Below, piece after piece: positions 32,061 to 44,879 of a stretch of 64,000 nt of DNA (positions within the stretch are counted from its first letter, which is position 1; each line of letters begins with the position of its first letter). The notes below the pieces were generated by a model that was not told the origin of the DNA, searched no databases, and saw only the letters and a program-made list of their open reading frames with translations. The translations under genes were made by a program, and so were the position numbers. The stretch comes from Takifugu bimaculatus (Eukaryota > Chordata > Actinopteri > Tetraodontiformes > Tetraodontidae). The stretch spans positions 2,856,827-2,920,826 of the forward strand of contig CP034990.1 of assembly GCA_004026145.2 (NCBI GenBank), written 5' to 3'.

Positions 32061-32660
32061 CAGGGAAAGGAGACACTTTAGCTGCTGATTTCTTCCCACT
32101 ATGGGTGAAGAGGGAAGGCCCCCGGGGGCCACGGAGCCTCAGGAAACGTCTGCGTGTTTCTAAAGAGGCCGCTTCCCTCCAGCTGTGCAGGGCGAGACAG
32201 AAAAACCTGGATTTATAGTAAAATGTCCACTCACGACCACTTAACAGCAGATCAGGAGGACGATGGAGGTGAGAAGCTGGGCTGAAAGACTCAAACGAGG
32301 CTCTTAAAGAAGGCTTTACACGAATACACGCACAAATAAATAACACAAGCGATGCAACGTGTGTCAATAAAAAAATGTTTGTAATCATGTGTTAGCACAG
32401 TTAGCCTAGCTCTACTAGCGTCTATTTAATGTCATTTAGCGTCTCTCCCAGTTGGAATTCTTCAATACTCTTCAGGTGTTTTGACTTATAACAGGAATCT
32501 TTTAGATGTATTAAAAAAAAACGAGTGAAAAATGATCAGAACTAGTTTAAAAAGCAGTTAGCTCAAGTAGTTTTTCTAAAAGCACAGCGTGGAAGGCTCA
32601 ACGTCTGCGTCCACCACCCCCAAACGGCTGTTGTGGCTCATTTTCCTTCGCTGCTGTCTT

Positions 32661-33183
32661 AAAAACGTAAAAGAAAAACTCCTAAAAACTTCTTCCCATT
32701 AAGACAGTGAAGCAGCTTTACGTCCTTAAACTGATCAGTGTGCAGAGAAGCTGCCGTTTCCTTCTGAGCGTCGGTAGCTAATTTATCTCCAGTCCACTTC
32801 ATATTTACCGCGTGGTTCCTGGTGAGCCCCCATCCTTCTGTGGCCTCCACCCAAGTCCATTCATTTAAAGACGGACCCTCTCCAGCGACACTGGACGCCG
32901 TCCTTTGATAAACTCCTTCGCTTTCTTCGTCGGCCATCTTTGATTCCTGGACTGATCCTGCCTCCTCGTGCACACAGCTGCCTCCTCGCTTGTTGTTCTT
33001 GGCACCGCATCCAAACGTCCCCCAATCTGTCTGCGGGCCTCTCAGCAGAAGAAGAGAAACATCAAAAGGCTTCGCGGCGCTCCGTTGACACGTGAAGCTT
33101 CCTTGTCTTTCAGTGGGCGAGGGAGCTCCCGGAGGCCTCGGGACGCTCCGGTGTGAAGAGCTCAGATCCCGGTTCCTCCTCAT
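32661..33183 (-). CDS. Hypothetical open frame, unrecognised protein
   Basis: A 174-codon open frame on the minus strand. I would place a possible start at the internal ATG near 32935-32937 (MADEESEGVYQ...), because AAAGATGGCC is a good initiation context. That gives a protein of about 92 residues, acidic at first (MADEESEG), then a Trp-rich stretch (NEWTWVEATEGWG) and a basic C-terminus. No signal peptide, membrane segment or known domain is apparent. A 5' exon of a gene cannot be excluded: a possible donor follows GCG|GTAAAT within the frame. Length and lack of homology also fit a chance open frame. Confidence 0.22.
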
Positions 33184-33670
33184 CCTCTCATTCCTCAGGT
33201 CTCATGCCCTGGACCCCTGAGGGGGTTCACCTTTGTCCTCGACCATAAAGTCCTTTTGTTGCCACGTGACGATGAGGTAAATATCGGAAGGCTTCGGAAT
33301 CCCTTCAAGAGTATCAGAACCGACCAGCAGCTGAGCTGCCAGAGCCGGAACACATCTGGAATTTAGGCCAACAGAGGTGACTCAAGCGGAAGGTTCGGAC
33401 CCCAAAAATGGGATTTTACACCAGGAAACCTGCGGAGAGAAAGAATATGAGCGCTTATCTAAGAGCACGGCAACTTTTTAAGACTAAATATTAACAACAC
33501 ACTCATTTCAGGACCCTGGTCCAGGTCTTTTTATAGATTTTTGTACAGGCAGATTTTTACACTCTTCCGGGGGCGAAGGTTTGGTTTCCTGCATGTGTGT
33601 AGAAGTGGGTGTAAATGTGTGTAACTGTTGTGTTGTGGCCCTCCAATAGCTCCTGTGTGATAATAGGCCT
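33184..33670. other. Unique DNA, no gene seen
   Basis: No recognised feature. Confidence 0.4.
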
Positions 33671-33784
33671 GGCAGCAAACAGGGCAGGGGGGTGGGGGGG
33701 GGGGGTTGCATGGGGGAAGGCATCGATGGGACACCAAGCCTGCGTGGCATATACATATTCACATGGGAGCATATACATGTTTTA

Positions 33785-33787
33785 TGC

Positions 33788-33836
<49 letters not shown>
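33785..33836. repeat. (GT)n microsatellite
   Basis: About 22 units. A G-rich run (33687-33706) lies about 85 bp before it. Confidence 0.93.
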
Positions 33837-33837
<1 letters not shown>

Positions 33838-34000
33838 CTGGGCTAGTCCGTTACCAGGGAAATGGATGTGTTGGCCTCATCAGAGAGTCTCCAGCTGGTG
33901 GAGAGGCTTCGGAAGCGGCCCCTTGGCAGCCACCCGGTCAGGGGGGAGTTTGCATCTGTGCTGTCTTGGCATTGGACTGGATGGTAGTTGTGATGAGGAA

Positions 34001-34022
34001 GAGTGTGTGTGTGTGTGTGAGT

Positions 34023-34056
<34 letters not shown>
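34001..34056. repeat. (GT)n microsatellite, interrupted
   Basis: GT units with one GAGTGTGTAT interruption. Confidence 0.93.
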
Positions 34057-34058
<2 letters not shown>

Positions 34059-34104
34059 ACCTAGTTGGTGGTGATAAAAATATGGCATTAAAGTCAGTTG
34101 TTTG

Positions 34105-34224
<120 letters not shown>

Positions 34225-34474
34225 TCCTCCATCCACCATCCCCTCATCCATCCCTCCACCCATCCCCTCATCCATCCCTCACCCATCCCCTCATCCATCC
34301 CCTCATCCATCCCTCCACCCATCCCATCCCTCATCCATCCCTCCACCCATCCATCCCCTCATCCATCCCTCCACCCATCCCTCCACCCATCCATCCCTCC
34401 ACCATCCCTCCACCCATCCATCCCCTCATCCATCCCTCCACCCACCCATCCCTCCATCCCTCCACCCACCCATC
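34225..34474. repeat. CCATCC-rich tandem repeat
   Basis: Mixed units CATCCCCTCATC, CATCCCTCCACC and CATCCATCC, directly joined to the ATCT array. Strongly pyrimidine-rich plus strand. Confidence 0.93.
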
Positions 34475-34750
34475 CCTGCATTCTTGTCCTGCTCCCAGAT
34501 GTTTTCGTCCCATGCGACAGCCACAACTGTATTTTTCCGCCTGCGTCCTGCAGATTCCCGGTCCTGATGACGGTGGAGGCAGGAAGTTGTCCAGGATGAG
34601 CGTTTGTTCGAGCCGCCGCTGCTCCGACGCCGTATCGCCGACAGTTGCAACACGAGCCACCAGGAAATGAATTTCAACATGATTGGCCGACCTCTGACCG
34701 CGGGCTGCTCTTCTTTGTTCCGATAGAGGCTGAGTGTAAAATGAGCTGGT
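34475..34750. other. Unique DNA, no gene seen
   Basis: A GCGTCCTGCAG acceptor-like word near 34550 is followed by a short open stretch, but nothing supports an exon. Confidence 0.35.
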
Positions 34751-34796
34751 GTGTGTGTGTGTGTGCGTGTGTGTGTGTGTGTGTATGTGTGTGTGC
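34751..34796. repeat. (GT)n microsatellite, interrupted
   Basis: GT units with GCGT and GTAT interruptions. Confidence 0.9.
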
Positions 34797-35690
34797 TGTT
34801 AGTTTATCTCAGGCATAAAGAAATGAAAATGGGTTGTTTTTGAAAGAGGATTGTGAATTATCAGGAATTACAGCGACACACTCCCAAAGTTCTGTTCTCT
34901 CCTGCCAGGATTTGTTTAATGGCAGTTTTTGTTCGCTTCTTTAATGGTTTCCCTCGAAAATAATCAGTTGTCGGCAGAATCCATTGAAGTTTGGGCCCGT
35001 TAAAGCTGACTGATCCTGGCGCCGTGAGCAGGAACCCACCGCTGGTTCCAGGATCCACTGAATCCAGAACAGGGAGGTTGACCTGCTTGACCAGAGCAGC
35101 CAACATGTCTCCTGGATGGAGAACAACCTCTTTTAGAGCCTTGGACTTTACCTCTGGGTGTCTGGACCGGTACCGCTGTGGCCCACGACCCCCTGCGGCT
35201 CCAGTCCTGGGTCACATGACTGCGGAGGCAGGACGGTGTCTTTCTAACAGCCCGGTTGTGGTGGAAGAGATGTTTCTTGGACCAGAGGACAAAGAATCCT
35301 CCGGGTGTCCCTCCAGGTCCATTGGTGGGATTCTTATTAGTTTTAATGGTTTTCGAGGCTGCGTTCCTGTTGGAGTCGCTCCCCGTCTCGTGCACGGCGC
35401 GTGCACGAACGTGTCGGCTGACGTATTAGCAAACAAAGCATTCTTGCTTAAATCTCCACCTTAATATGGAATTAGTCTTTGCTCCTTGATTAAAATAAGT
35501 TCACCAGCAAGAGCTTTGATTGTTGCACTAAAGTATAAGTGGGACACGTGAAAAATCCCTCACTTCTGACTGATTCTGCTCCGGCTGTGAGGCTAATCAG
35601 TCCGAGATAGTGTTGAAAATATTTGCTGTTTGCCCCCTCAGCATGGAATATTAGGCACCAGTAATTAAATGAATTAAAGGTATTTCTCAC
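34797..35690. other. Unique DNA, no gene seen
   Basis: Overlapping open frames on both strands (34991-35464 plus, 35000-35395 minus) have no domain I recognise. Openness on both strands argues against coding. Confidence 0.35.
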
Positions 35691-35725
35691 TCACACACAC
35701 ACACACAGACACACACACACACACA
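35691..35725. repeat. (AC)n microsatellite, interrupted
   Basis: About 16 units with one AGAC interruption. Confidence 0.9.
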
Positions 35726-38700
35726 TTATGTTCCTGTCAGACAGAACTCAGGGATGAGGTAGGATGTGTTTTCTGGTCAAGCAGCTGTTATTTTGGACCA
35801 ATTCTATTAAAGTCTATTGACATTTCCTGTCTATTGACTATTGACCTTTTTTTTGGTCCACGTCAGTCACAGCATCGGAGGTAAATTTAGAGCATCACGT
35901 TTGTCTTCGTTGTGACTAATTAAAATGGCACATCTGGCTCCTCAGCGCAGCTTTTTGAAAGGTCCCTCATCCCACTGTGGCCTCCACATGTCCACCGTGA
36001 CCTGGGACACAAACGCATCCCACGGCGCCCGCCCCTGCCAGGCCCGGGTCACCTTGGGCCGCCTCCCTGCCTGTCCCACAGCATGTTTCAGCCGGCCGTG
36101 TCTCTCACTAATCCGCCCTTATCTGCCTCGGTAACAGCACGGCTACCGGATCTTAAAGAAGACGTTGGTGTTTCGGGCAGCGCTGAGCTGCTGTACGAAG
36201 AGGCTGTCGACTCTCCCAGGGTGATCTGGCGATCCACGACCTGCTTGTCTCTGGACCGGCTCCACTCTGGGTCTTGTGATGTGCTCTATAGGCCAACAGT
36301 AAACACACAGGGCACCTTAAAGCGCTGCCGTATCCTAAATGTTGGCTGGGTCAGGCGTTCCTCTACCGGTATCAGTGTTTTTTTTTGGTGAAATATCAAA
36401 TAACCGTGGCTAAAGCTGCTGTTTTTCTGCTGCCGTATGCTGAAGCGAACAAGATCTGAGGACTTTCCTAAATGTATATGAATTACTGTCATCAGAATAT
36501 CAGGAGCCACTTTATAAAGTGGGCATGGGTGCTTGTTAGTGCGGACATCTTGTCATTCTGAGGCTCCTCTGGCAGCACACGCTGGCTAAAGGTTGTCTGC
36601 ACGTCCTGACATTAGATAAATGCCTGGACCAGTTCAGAAATCTGCACCAACTCTCTGATTCCCCCCTTCCCTCCCCGCTCCTCCTCTCTGGCTGTTCTAA
36701 TCAGTCACAGGAATGCATCGAGCTGCTTGTCAGAGATCAATCATCTTCGTCAGGTCGTTGTACCGATTGTTTGAGTAGAGGGCCATTAGAGAGGAGCTGT
36801 TTGGAGGTGTTTTGTGAACCTGAGTGGCTCCAAAGGTCAGTGAGAGAGACAGTCAGAGACAAGGATTGAGAAACAAAAGAGGTGTGTGTGTGTGTGTGTG
36901 TGCGTGATGTACGGCGAGAGGAGCAGACAGGTGGATGTGCTGGAGCTAGAAAAGCGGGCGTTGTCAGTCTGCTTGTGTGACTTCACTGCCCTTTGTTAGT
37001 CTGAATCCTTAAACAGCTCACCACAAATACCCGACCTGAGATTAATAATTCTCACGTATACCACCCGGCATCCTTCTCTGATCTGAAATATGTATGCAAC
37101 CGAGCGGGGTGGGGTGGGGTGGGGGGGGACCAAAAGGGTTGGCTTCCAGCCTCTCGGAGGCCTGCACAGGTCTTTTTCATGTGGCCTGTCAATAGAGTCT
37201 AATGAGGAAATCCACCTGTGTGTGATGTGAGCACTTCCTCCGTCCCTAAAAGTGCTAACGCGCCCAGCACCAACTTTTCAAAGTTCCCCCCTCGCGTGGA
37301 GCGTCTCTTCTGTTGAAAGGAGCCGGCGAGAACGGCGTCTCGCAAGGTTCCGGGCTTTGTTTTCCCCCGAAAGACGTTCGGCGTGCGGGATTTTGTGGGA
37401 CGCCATCTGTCCTTTGAATGGATACGGACCAAAATTTCAGTCAAAACAATTGATGATTAAAAGATTTTACTGCGGCACTTTCGGCGGCGGCGGCGGCGTC
37501 TTCAAATGGCAGCGCGGAGGTCATTTGATCAGCCCGAAACTTTGCCGCTCCTCCATTAGACAGGAAGTAAACTGCTGCCACGTCTGATTTTAACACATGA
37601 AACGCCGACTTCTGCTGCGGCTTGCCGTTTCCGCCTGCTCGTAAGACTAATGTGAGGCCGGGGCCAGCGATGGGTGACGCGGCGGAGGCCTCTGTGGCCG
37701 ACCCAGGGAAACTTCACAGCAAGAAAGAGATTTGGAATCAGCTCTTTAGCAGCTCCTGCACGGGCACGTTCCTGCCGCCAAGCTGCCAATGTGACGCGTC
37801 GGCCAAAAGTTGCAGAAAAGTGCCCCCGTCAGTCGCCGCGGCAACAAAAAAAAGCCAAAAGTTCCGCACAGGAACTCCGCCAGGAGGTCAGAAGGTCGCC
37901 GTTTCTGTGGAAAAAGATTGCTAAACAAAGGAGACGATAAACACACAAGCAGGCAATTAACTTATTTCCTTTAGCTGCTAGTTTATATTTTTAATGCTTC
38001 TTTAATCTGTCTTGTGTTTGTTTGTTTATTAGTTTTTCTTGTTTTTCATATTTTTGGTGGTTCCTTCCCTGTTCTCACAAAGGAAGAGAGAAAGTAGGGC
38101 GCTCACTATGCAATTTCTCCTCCGCCCCGGACTACTTCTTTATAAGGCACTGAATTATTTCCTTTTAAATACAAACAAACAAAAAAAGCCACTTTCAACC
38201 GGGAAGAATATTTAATTGTTTTTTTGATTACTTAGGAATGGGCCATGGGAATATGACTTTGTAAATATTTAAACAGATTCAGCGTGATGCCGTATTTCCC
38301 TTCTGCCATTGATGTCTCTAAATGATTGTTATTGTCATCTGGGTTTGACTTTCAGTCAAAATGATTTATTTAAAAAAGTTTGGGGGCGGGGGCGGGGGTG
38401 GGGGTTACGCTTTGAGATTCCATTCGTGTCACTTCAGACTGTGGAAACAGAAGCTGGAATCGGAACATCAGGCGTCATTCTGTCCTGCACTTCCTCTGGC
38501 GGCCAGTCGGAGGCAGCAGTGAGCAGGCGGCGCTGACAGAAGGCTGCCACTCAGTGATTCTAATTTATGATCCATTCCTATTATAGGTGGGGTGTGCAGA
38601 GACAGTTACAGTAATAATTATCTGGACCAAACTGTTTCCAAGGCAACCACCCCACCCCCTACAACCCGGCGCACAAACAGTGAGCGCCTGTGTCTCCCTG

Positions 38701-39000
38701 CTCGGCTGGTCATTGGAGAGGAATCATTGACTCTTAGTTTTGAGCCCTCGTTTGTTAAAAACAGGCTCGTTAAGATCACAGAGTGGTGTTTGTATTCTGC
38801 CGTCAGTCCTAATAATGCAGCCGCCTCAGGTTTTATCAAAGGGGAGTATCTCAGTGTCGCCTCCTCAGTGTAGTCCTTGAGGGATAAATCCCTGTTTTAT
38901 TTCTGTAAATGTGTTGACAGAAACACACGGTAACGTATAGTGATCAAAGTCTCACTGTTACACGCACAAAAGAGAATCAACATGAATGTGCAGACAGCAA
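35726..39000. other. Unique DNA with scattered homopolymers, no gene seen
   Basis: Contains short GT repeats at 36883-36902, a GGGGT run near 37111-37128, GGCGGC triplets near 37481-37499 and G-rich 38382-38404. Several open frames near 37.6-37.9 kb overlap on both strands without homology. The stretch 38560-38880 is repeat-free, AT-balanced and could be conserved, but has no diagnostic motif. Confidence 0.35.
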
Positions 39001-39608
39001 ATCCCCTGTTTCGGCTCTTTACTAACTACAACACACTGATTAAGGGTTGAATAAGAACATATATACCATATATACCATAGATACTATATATATGTACATC
39101 GTAGCGACCTTCAGCAGTAATAATAGTTTCAGTCATGGAGAAAGAAACATGACAGAAAAGTGAGAGTTGAATTAATATGCAATAAAAATCTTTATCTTTT
39201 TCTATATCTTGTGTGATTTTAATCTTTATTTTTTGATTTGTCTACTACGTTAATACATTCCTGTTTCCACTTAGATTGTAAAATTAAAAAAAAGGAGCTC
39301 TGGCTTTTAATGCAAATACTGTGTCCATAATGTGTTTGATGAATATACTGTGAAGTGTATTACAGATGTAGTAAATATAAAAGGAGTCGTAGGTCCACTA
39401 AAAGGAATAAAAGGCTCAAAATAGGTGAGAAATCTAGTTTTGAAACATATTCAGCTCAGCAGTTAATTTCTTTTTGCATTGAGATCATTTTGATTGTAAC
39501 ATTTTTCTTTGTATTACTAAATTCCATCAAGATTTTTCCCATTTACCTTCCAAATGTGCTGTTCCTGAACCATTTGTCAGCCCAAAGAGTCCGAGCCAAG
39601 CTGGAGCT
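39001..39608. other. AT-rich unique DNA, no gene seen
   Basis: Contains an ATATACCATATATACCATAG stretch (39060-39079). A 104-codon frame (39355-39669, plus) runs into the following minisatellite and has no recognised domain. Confidence 0.35.
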
Positions 39609-39629
39609 GTTCAATGTCCCTGCATGTAG

Positions 39630-40262
39630 ACCATATATCAGTCATATAGACCGTATATCGGTCATGTAGACCGTATATCGGTCATATAGACCGTATATCG
39701 GTCATATAGACCATATATTGGTCATGTAGACCCTATATTGGTCATATAGACCAAATATTCATATAGACCATATATTGGTCATATAGACCAAATATCGGTC
39801 ATATAGGACATATATCGGTCATATAGACCATATATCGGTCATATAAACCATATATCAGTCATATAAACCATATATTGGCCATATAGACCATATATCGGTC
39901 ATATAGACCCTATATTGGTCATGTAGACCCTATATTGGTCATATAGACCAAATATCATTCATATAGACCATATATTGGTCATATAGACCAAATATTGTTC
40001 ATGTAGACCATATATCGGTCATATAGACCACATATCGGTCATATAGACCATATATTGGTCATATAGACCCTATATCGGTCATATAGACCAAATATTGATC
40101 ATATAGACCATATACCATTCATGTAGACCATATATTGGTCATATAGACCAAATATCGTTCATATAGACCAAATATCGTTCATATAGACCAAATATCACTC
40201 ATATAGACCATATATCAGTCATATAGGCCGTATACCGTTCATGTACACCGTCTATCGTTCGT
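39630..40262. repeat. 20-bp minisatellite, about 31 copies, with near-palindromic unit
   Basis: Unit GGTCATATAGACCATATATC. The first part, GGTC-ATATA-GACC, is an inverted repeat (4-bp arms, 5-bp loop), so every copy is nearly self-complementary. Variation is mostly CATATAT/AAATAT/CCTATAT and CGGTC/TGGTC/CATTC. The last three copies (40220-40260) are diverged. Confidence 0.95.
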
Positions 40263-40648
40263 AGGGACCCAGGGACCGGATGTTTAGGCCGGTCTGTGAG
40301 AGCCTGCATGGTCTGGTGTAAATAATTATGTTACTGGCTGTTAATCAAACATGCACCAAATCAGACTAATAGAAAAGGATTGGTTAGTAGTTTAAGATGT
40401 GCTCGGCACAGTTAACCAAGCCTTGGGCGAGTGGAGGAATCAGATCTGAGCAGGATGCTAACGCACGGCCCGGCTCAGGCTAACGCACGTGCACATGTAG
40501 GTGTGAGCGGCGCCGGACGGCCCCGGAGCAGATTGTGTGGTAGCTCACATTAGCCCTGCCAGCAGGGGTGAATTAGAGACAGGATCAGTAGCACGGCCTG
40601 GCCTCAGGCAGTGCAGCGCTAACGCCACCTGGCCAGACCCTCGCTGTG

Positions 40649-40650
<2 letters not shown>
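40263..40650. other. Unique DNA, no gene seen
   Basis: No recognised feature. Confidence 0.4.

Positions 40651-40709
<59 letters not shown>
40651..40709. repeat. (CA)n microsatellite
   Basis: About 29 units. A second short (GT)n lies at 40777-40797 after ATATATAT, close enough to pair with it as an inverted repeat. Confidence 0.95.
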
Positions 40710-40711
<2 letters not shown>

Positions 40712-40766
40712 GTCTCCCTCTCCCAATCTGCCCACCCTATCCCCAAGTGTGTGCTGTGTATACTAC

Positions 40767-40797
<31 letters not shown>

Positions 40798-40809
40798 ACC
40801 CAGACCTGC

Positions 40810-42270
40810 ACAGGATAATGTCGTGACATGTTGAGGAGGGTTCCAGGGGGGTGGAGGGTCACACCCTGACATCTGTACCACTGGTTTCCCTCTTAATCAG
40901 AGATTGGGTTCCTATTACTGGTTAATTCCAACGGGCATCCACGATGGACTTCAGAATGGAGCCTATGGCTGCCGCTGGCGTGGCAGGCACAGACGAATAA
41001 AACCCTCATGGAGGGAGTTTTGTCTCCCGGGTGTGTGTGTTTGTTGGAGAGCTGCGGTGCCTTTAAGAGAGCAGCATGTCAGCTAGTGCGGGCCTAATGT
41101 CATTACTCTGTACAAACTTGGTGTGACAGAGGCAGGAGGCGCCCACAGATTGATGAATTTTATTGTTATTGCACTGCCACTATTAAAATGTTCACTCCTG
41201 CTCCTGCTGCTGACGGCTTCTACCTAGCGAGAGAGACAAAAACACACAGCAGCAAATTGAACACATCGCCAACCTAATATAGAAAAAAAATATGATCAAT
41301 TTAAGTATAAAATTGGTATTTTAATGTTATATTCTCTGTTGGGCGTTTGTGTGCGGAGGGAGGGGATGTGGAGCAAGTTTTTGTGACTGAAATGTGCTTG
41401 TTTCTAAAGAATGCTGATCAGGAATCAGCGGTAGCGGCTTTATGTTTAACATAGGGTGCGATGTTATATGTTGGGGGTATGGAAAGCAGGCAGAGCGTCA
41501 CTCACACTCGCCATTCCTTCCACATGACTTCATCTTTTCAGTGCAATCACAGCTTAATGGACTCGGGTGAGGTTTGCTGACACTTATTCATTTGTGATTC
41601 TCTGCTCCATCCGTCTGCACGTCTGCACGCTGCCGTTTGAACGGCAGCAGGAGCTCCCGACGCCTTTCAACCTGACTCCACATCGACCCCGCTCATGTAT
41701 CTGTGAAATCATTTTCCACCGTATGGATCAGTGGAAGGAGGTGAAGAAGCAGCCAAGGGCAAAGGGAAACGTCTGACCTTGATTTTGGTGGAAATCTGAG
41801 GAGGCGTTCCTCACGTTTCCCCATGTTTAAACTCAACCTGCTGCTATTTTAAACCCCCCCTTTGTTAATTAAGTGCCGACGATGAGGAATGAAAGTGTCA
41901 TTTCACTCCATCTTTTATATATTTGAGGATTTTAGCAATTGGATCACGTTCACTGTCACAACATTAGAAACAAGATTAGCAAAGTAGGATATTATGGATA
42001 AATGTTATGTGTAATGCATATAAGATATGCTATATGTTCCTAACAGGGGTGGTAGCATCAGAGGGGTCAGTCAGTTAAATGATGATGAAGGTTTTGTGTT
42101 TGCCAGCAGGTCCTGGACGGCCTCTACCTGACGATGCCATAAGTGGAGTTCCTGAGTGTTCTGATAGACACCCGTCCTGGGGCGGCTGGGGGTCGAGTCC
42201 CCTGGGGTCAGGGGGGTTCTGTCCAGGCTCTCCATGGTCTCCCTGTGTCTGAGGAGAAGGAAGAAGGGCT
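40810..42270. other. Unique DNA, no gene seen
   Basis: AT-rich in 41270-41340 and 41930-42045. No open frame with homology. Confidence 0.38.
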
Positions 42271-42282
42271 GTTTGTGTCTGT

Positions 42283-42385
42283 ATGTCCACCCTGCGATCA
42301 GCTGCTGACTTGCCCCGGCTCCACCCACCCCCCTCTGGGAGGGGCAGCTGGGAGGGGCAGTAGAAAATGGATGGACAGATATCGG
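42283..42385 (+). mobile_element. Degraded fish interspersed-repeat tail
   Basis: CACCCTGCGATCAGCTGCTG, then TGCCCCGGCTCCACCC, then GGCAGTAGAAAATGGATGGA in the same order. This matches the layout of a very common teleost repeat tail (CCTGCGATTGGCTGGCGAC ... GCGGTAGAAAATGGATGGA). The middle is deleted or rearranged. Recognised from general knowledge; the family name is not certain. Confidence 0.5.
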
Positions 42386-43267
42386 ACACACGTTCTCCTG
42401 TTAGCTCAACAGCTCCCCCTGCAACGTGCTTACGCACCTGCCAGGCTGCTCCGTGCCACCTCTACGTCGAGAGGCTGAGTGGCACCGTTGCCTTGGCATC
42501 CAGTTGCTATGGCCACCCAGAACCTGGCACCGGGCCACCTCCCTGATCAGAATTGGCAATTAATCATCATTGTCCATCAGTTAGGCCTGCTGCTACTATG
42601 AGTGTCCCTCTGGATCCCACTTGCTCAGCTGAGCAAGTGAGGGATCGGTAAGGAAGGAAAAGGACGGTTTTATTGTTTTCACACGGCAGCGTTGAGCAAA
42701 GACCAAAGTTCCTCCTGGCGCCGCAACCTGCACCAGAACAGTTCTATAAAAACCAGAGGTTCAGTTGACCTGGATACAAGAGTGGAAGGGAAAAGTCTGA
42801 GAAGATAAGGAAGTCTTTGAGGCCTCGGCACTGGAGTTCAATATTTTGTGGAATATTTCCATCTTCTCTGCTGGTTTGCTGAAACAATGACTGTTTTTTC
42901 TTATTTTACTCTTCACATTATAAACATTAAAAACACTTCTGGATAAAACTTCAAGGACCAAGTAACAAAAGACTAGCATTCATGCTAGTTTAAAACGTGT
43001 CTCATGAGCGCTGGTGAAAAGTTGGAGTTCTGCTGCTGCCTGTGTGGTGGGACGGCCAGAGAGGAGCAGGGGGACGGCGAGGTGCAGGCCTGGGACACAC
43101 TTGATGGGATTTTAGAAATCTTTGCAGCTGATGATGAATGTCTGAAATAGGGTTGTCTGCCTATTGAGGAGCCATTTGTTTTCATTAGCGTCCAGTTCTG
43201 GAGTGAGTCTGCTGTGGGGAAGGAGGGCGGATAGCTAAAGATGATGCTGTGTCCAGGGATTGTGTTC
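42386..43267. other. Unique DNA up to the assembly gap
   Basis: No recognised feature. Confidence 0.4.
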
Positions 43268-43367
43268 NNNNNNNNNNNNNNNNNNNNNNNNNNNNNNNNN
43301 NNNNNNNNNNNNNNNNNNNNNNNNNNNNNNNNNNNNNNNNNNNNNNNNNNNNNNNNNNNNNNNNNNN
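43268..43367. other. Assembly gap, 100 N
   Basis: Exactly 100 undetermined bases, the conventional placeholder for a gap of unknown size. Open frames drawn across it are meaningless. Confidence 0.99.
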
Positions 43368-44870
43368 AACCCCTTCTTTGGTTCCAAACAACAAAAAGGA
43401 AGAGAGAATAGTTTCAGAATAGTAGAACGTCCAGCTCAAACGCTCGGCTTTGATCACAGATTACATGTCTTTTATTTCTAGCTCCAGATGTTTAGTTATC
43501 CGTCACCCTCGGCCAGCTAAAGAGCAACGAGCAGCGTTCAGACGGAGTTTAACCAGAGTTGGAGGAGTCCTGGGGTCAAGCAGAGGGGCAATAAGCCGTG
43601 ACTCTAATGCCTCAGAGAGCAATAACAACAGAGGAGACGGCGCTCTAATTGTAAGTGTCTCCTGTAGTGGAGCAGATGAATGTAAAGTTAATACGGAGAG
43701 GGGCGAGGTAATGGCGCCCTCTCGATGGGAGCCCGGAGGCGATAGGCAGAGACGGGAGAGGAATGGGAAGACGGAGCCCAAAGGGATTCCATTTTAAATA
43801 GATATCTGCCTATATAGGATTCCTCTTTCTTCCCTCTCGTCTGTAAGTGGGTGTAATTTGGAGTGTGTAATGAAGGAAAAAAAAGGCGCTATAGGTTAAT
43901 CTCATTGACCCGCTCGCTCTGGGGACGTGGGTGATAGCGAGCGGATGCACGCCCATTTCCCCCGCCGGCTCGCTCAGCCGACCCCCGGAGAGGTAATGAA
44001 CGTTGGGGAAGTGGCACCGTGGAGGAGAAAGAGAAGGAAAATGTGGGAAAAAAGTCAAGGAAAAACGGGGGTCTACTTTGTTACGCCGAGGCTGAGAGGA
44101 GGATGGTTGAGTGCTTCGGTTCGTCGGCCGCCCACGTTCCTGATGCCTACGAGAGGCCTCATCCCGTCCCCAACGGGAACGCCGCCCTCCCTGGAAGCTT
44201 CTCCTTATCGTGGATGAGGAGCAGGTCGCGCTCTTCACCTGCGTTTCCTCCCGTCTATGAGCAACCGCCATGATGGTGGGCGGAGTTTATTCCCAGAGTA
44301 GCTGGCGGTAAATACCTGGAGAGAGCTTGGATAACTGGTGCTGACTGGTTATACTGGGGCACCAGTACAACCAGTCAGTCTGACCTGGAGACTCTGCTGG
44401 GCTCTGTTATCAAGAGGTCAACGTAAAGGCGGACGGCGAGCGACGGCGTGAACGCGACGAACCGCACGATGGCTGACCTCAAGCGTCCTTTCGCCAGGTT
44501 CCCGACGCGCACGCCGCAGCCGGGTTTTATTGTCCCTCCACCATCTGTTTAAACTTCGATACGGCCGGGATGTGGGTCCACACCAAATCCAACAACGGAC
44601 GGTTTTTAGGCACCCGCGCCACCCCGGCGCCCCCGGGGGGAGGAGGAGGAGCGTCGGTTTGACCGGGACTCGCTTGGTCCCGGGTTCCGCTGCACCGTGG
44701 AAGGGGAACGTTCCCAGTCCAAACAGGTCTGGGAGTCACGCGCGTCTCGATGGGGGACGATATCTCTGGCCTCGCGGTGCGTTCACGGCCCCCTCTGCCC
44801 AGTCTGACTTTGGAGCTTCCTGCCCAAATAAATAAATGATCTCCTCCTATTCCCACTGCAGGACCAGGCT
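43368..44870. other. Unique DNA, no gene seen
   Basis: GC rises from about 43920 to 44800. Overlapping open frames occur on both strands (43810-44271 minus, 43927-44273 plus, 44527-44856 minus, 44530-44835 plus) without known domains. This mirror pattern is typical of GC-rich non-coding DNA. Confidence 0.35.
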
Positions 44871-44879
44871 CCTTCTAAT

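Noticed and set aside
34530..34672. Possible exon after CCTGCAG at about 34552
   Set aside because: The short open stretch has no recognised domain, and no donor site with matching phase is evident.
37556..37946. Coding exon near 37.6-37.9 kb
   Set aside because: Frames are open on both strands with similar length, no known domain, and composition explains their length.
43185..43481. Open frames crossing the N gap
   Set aside because: They exist only because undetermined bases are translated as X.
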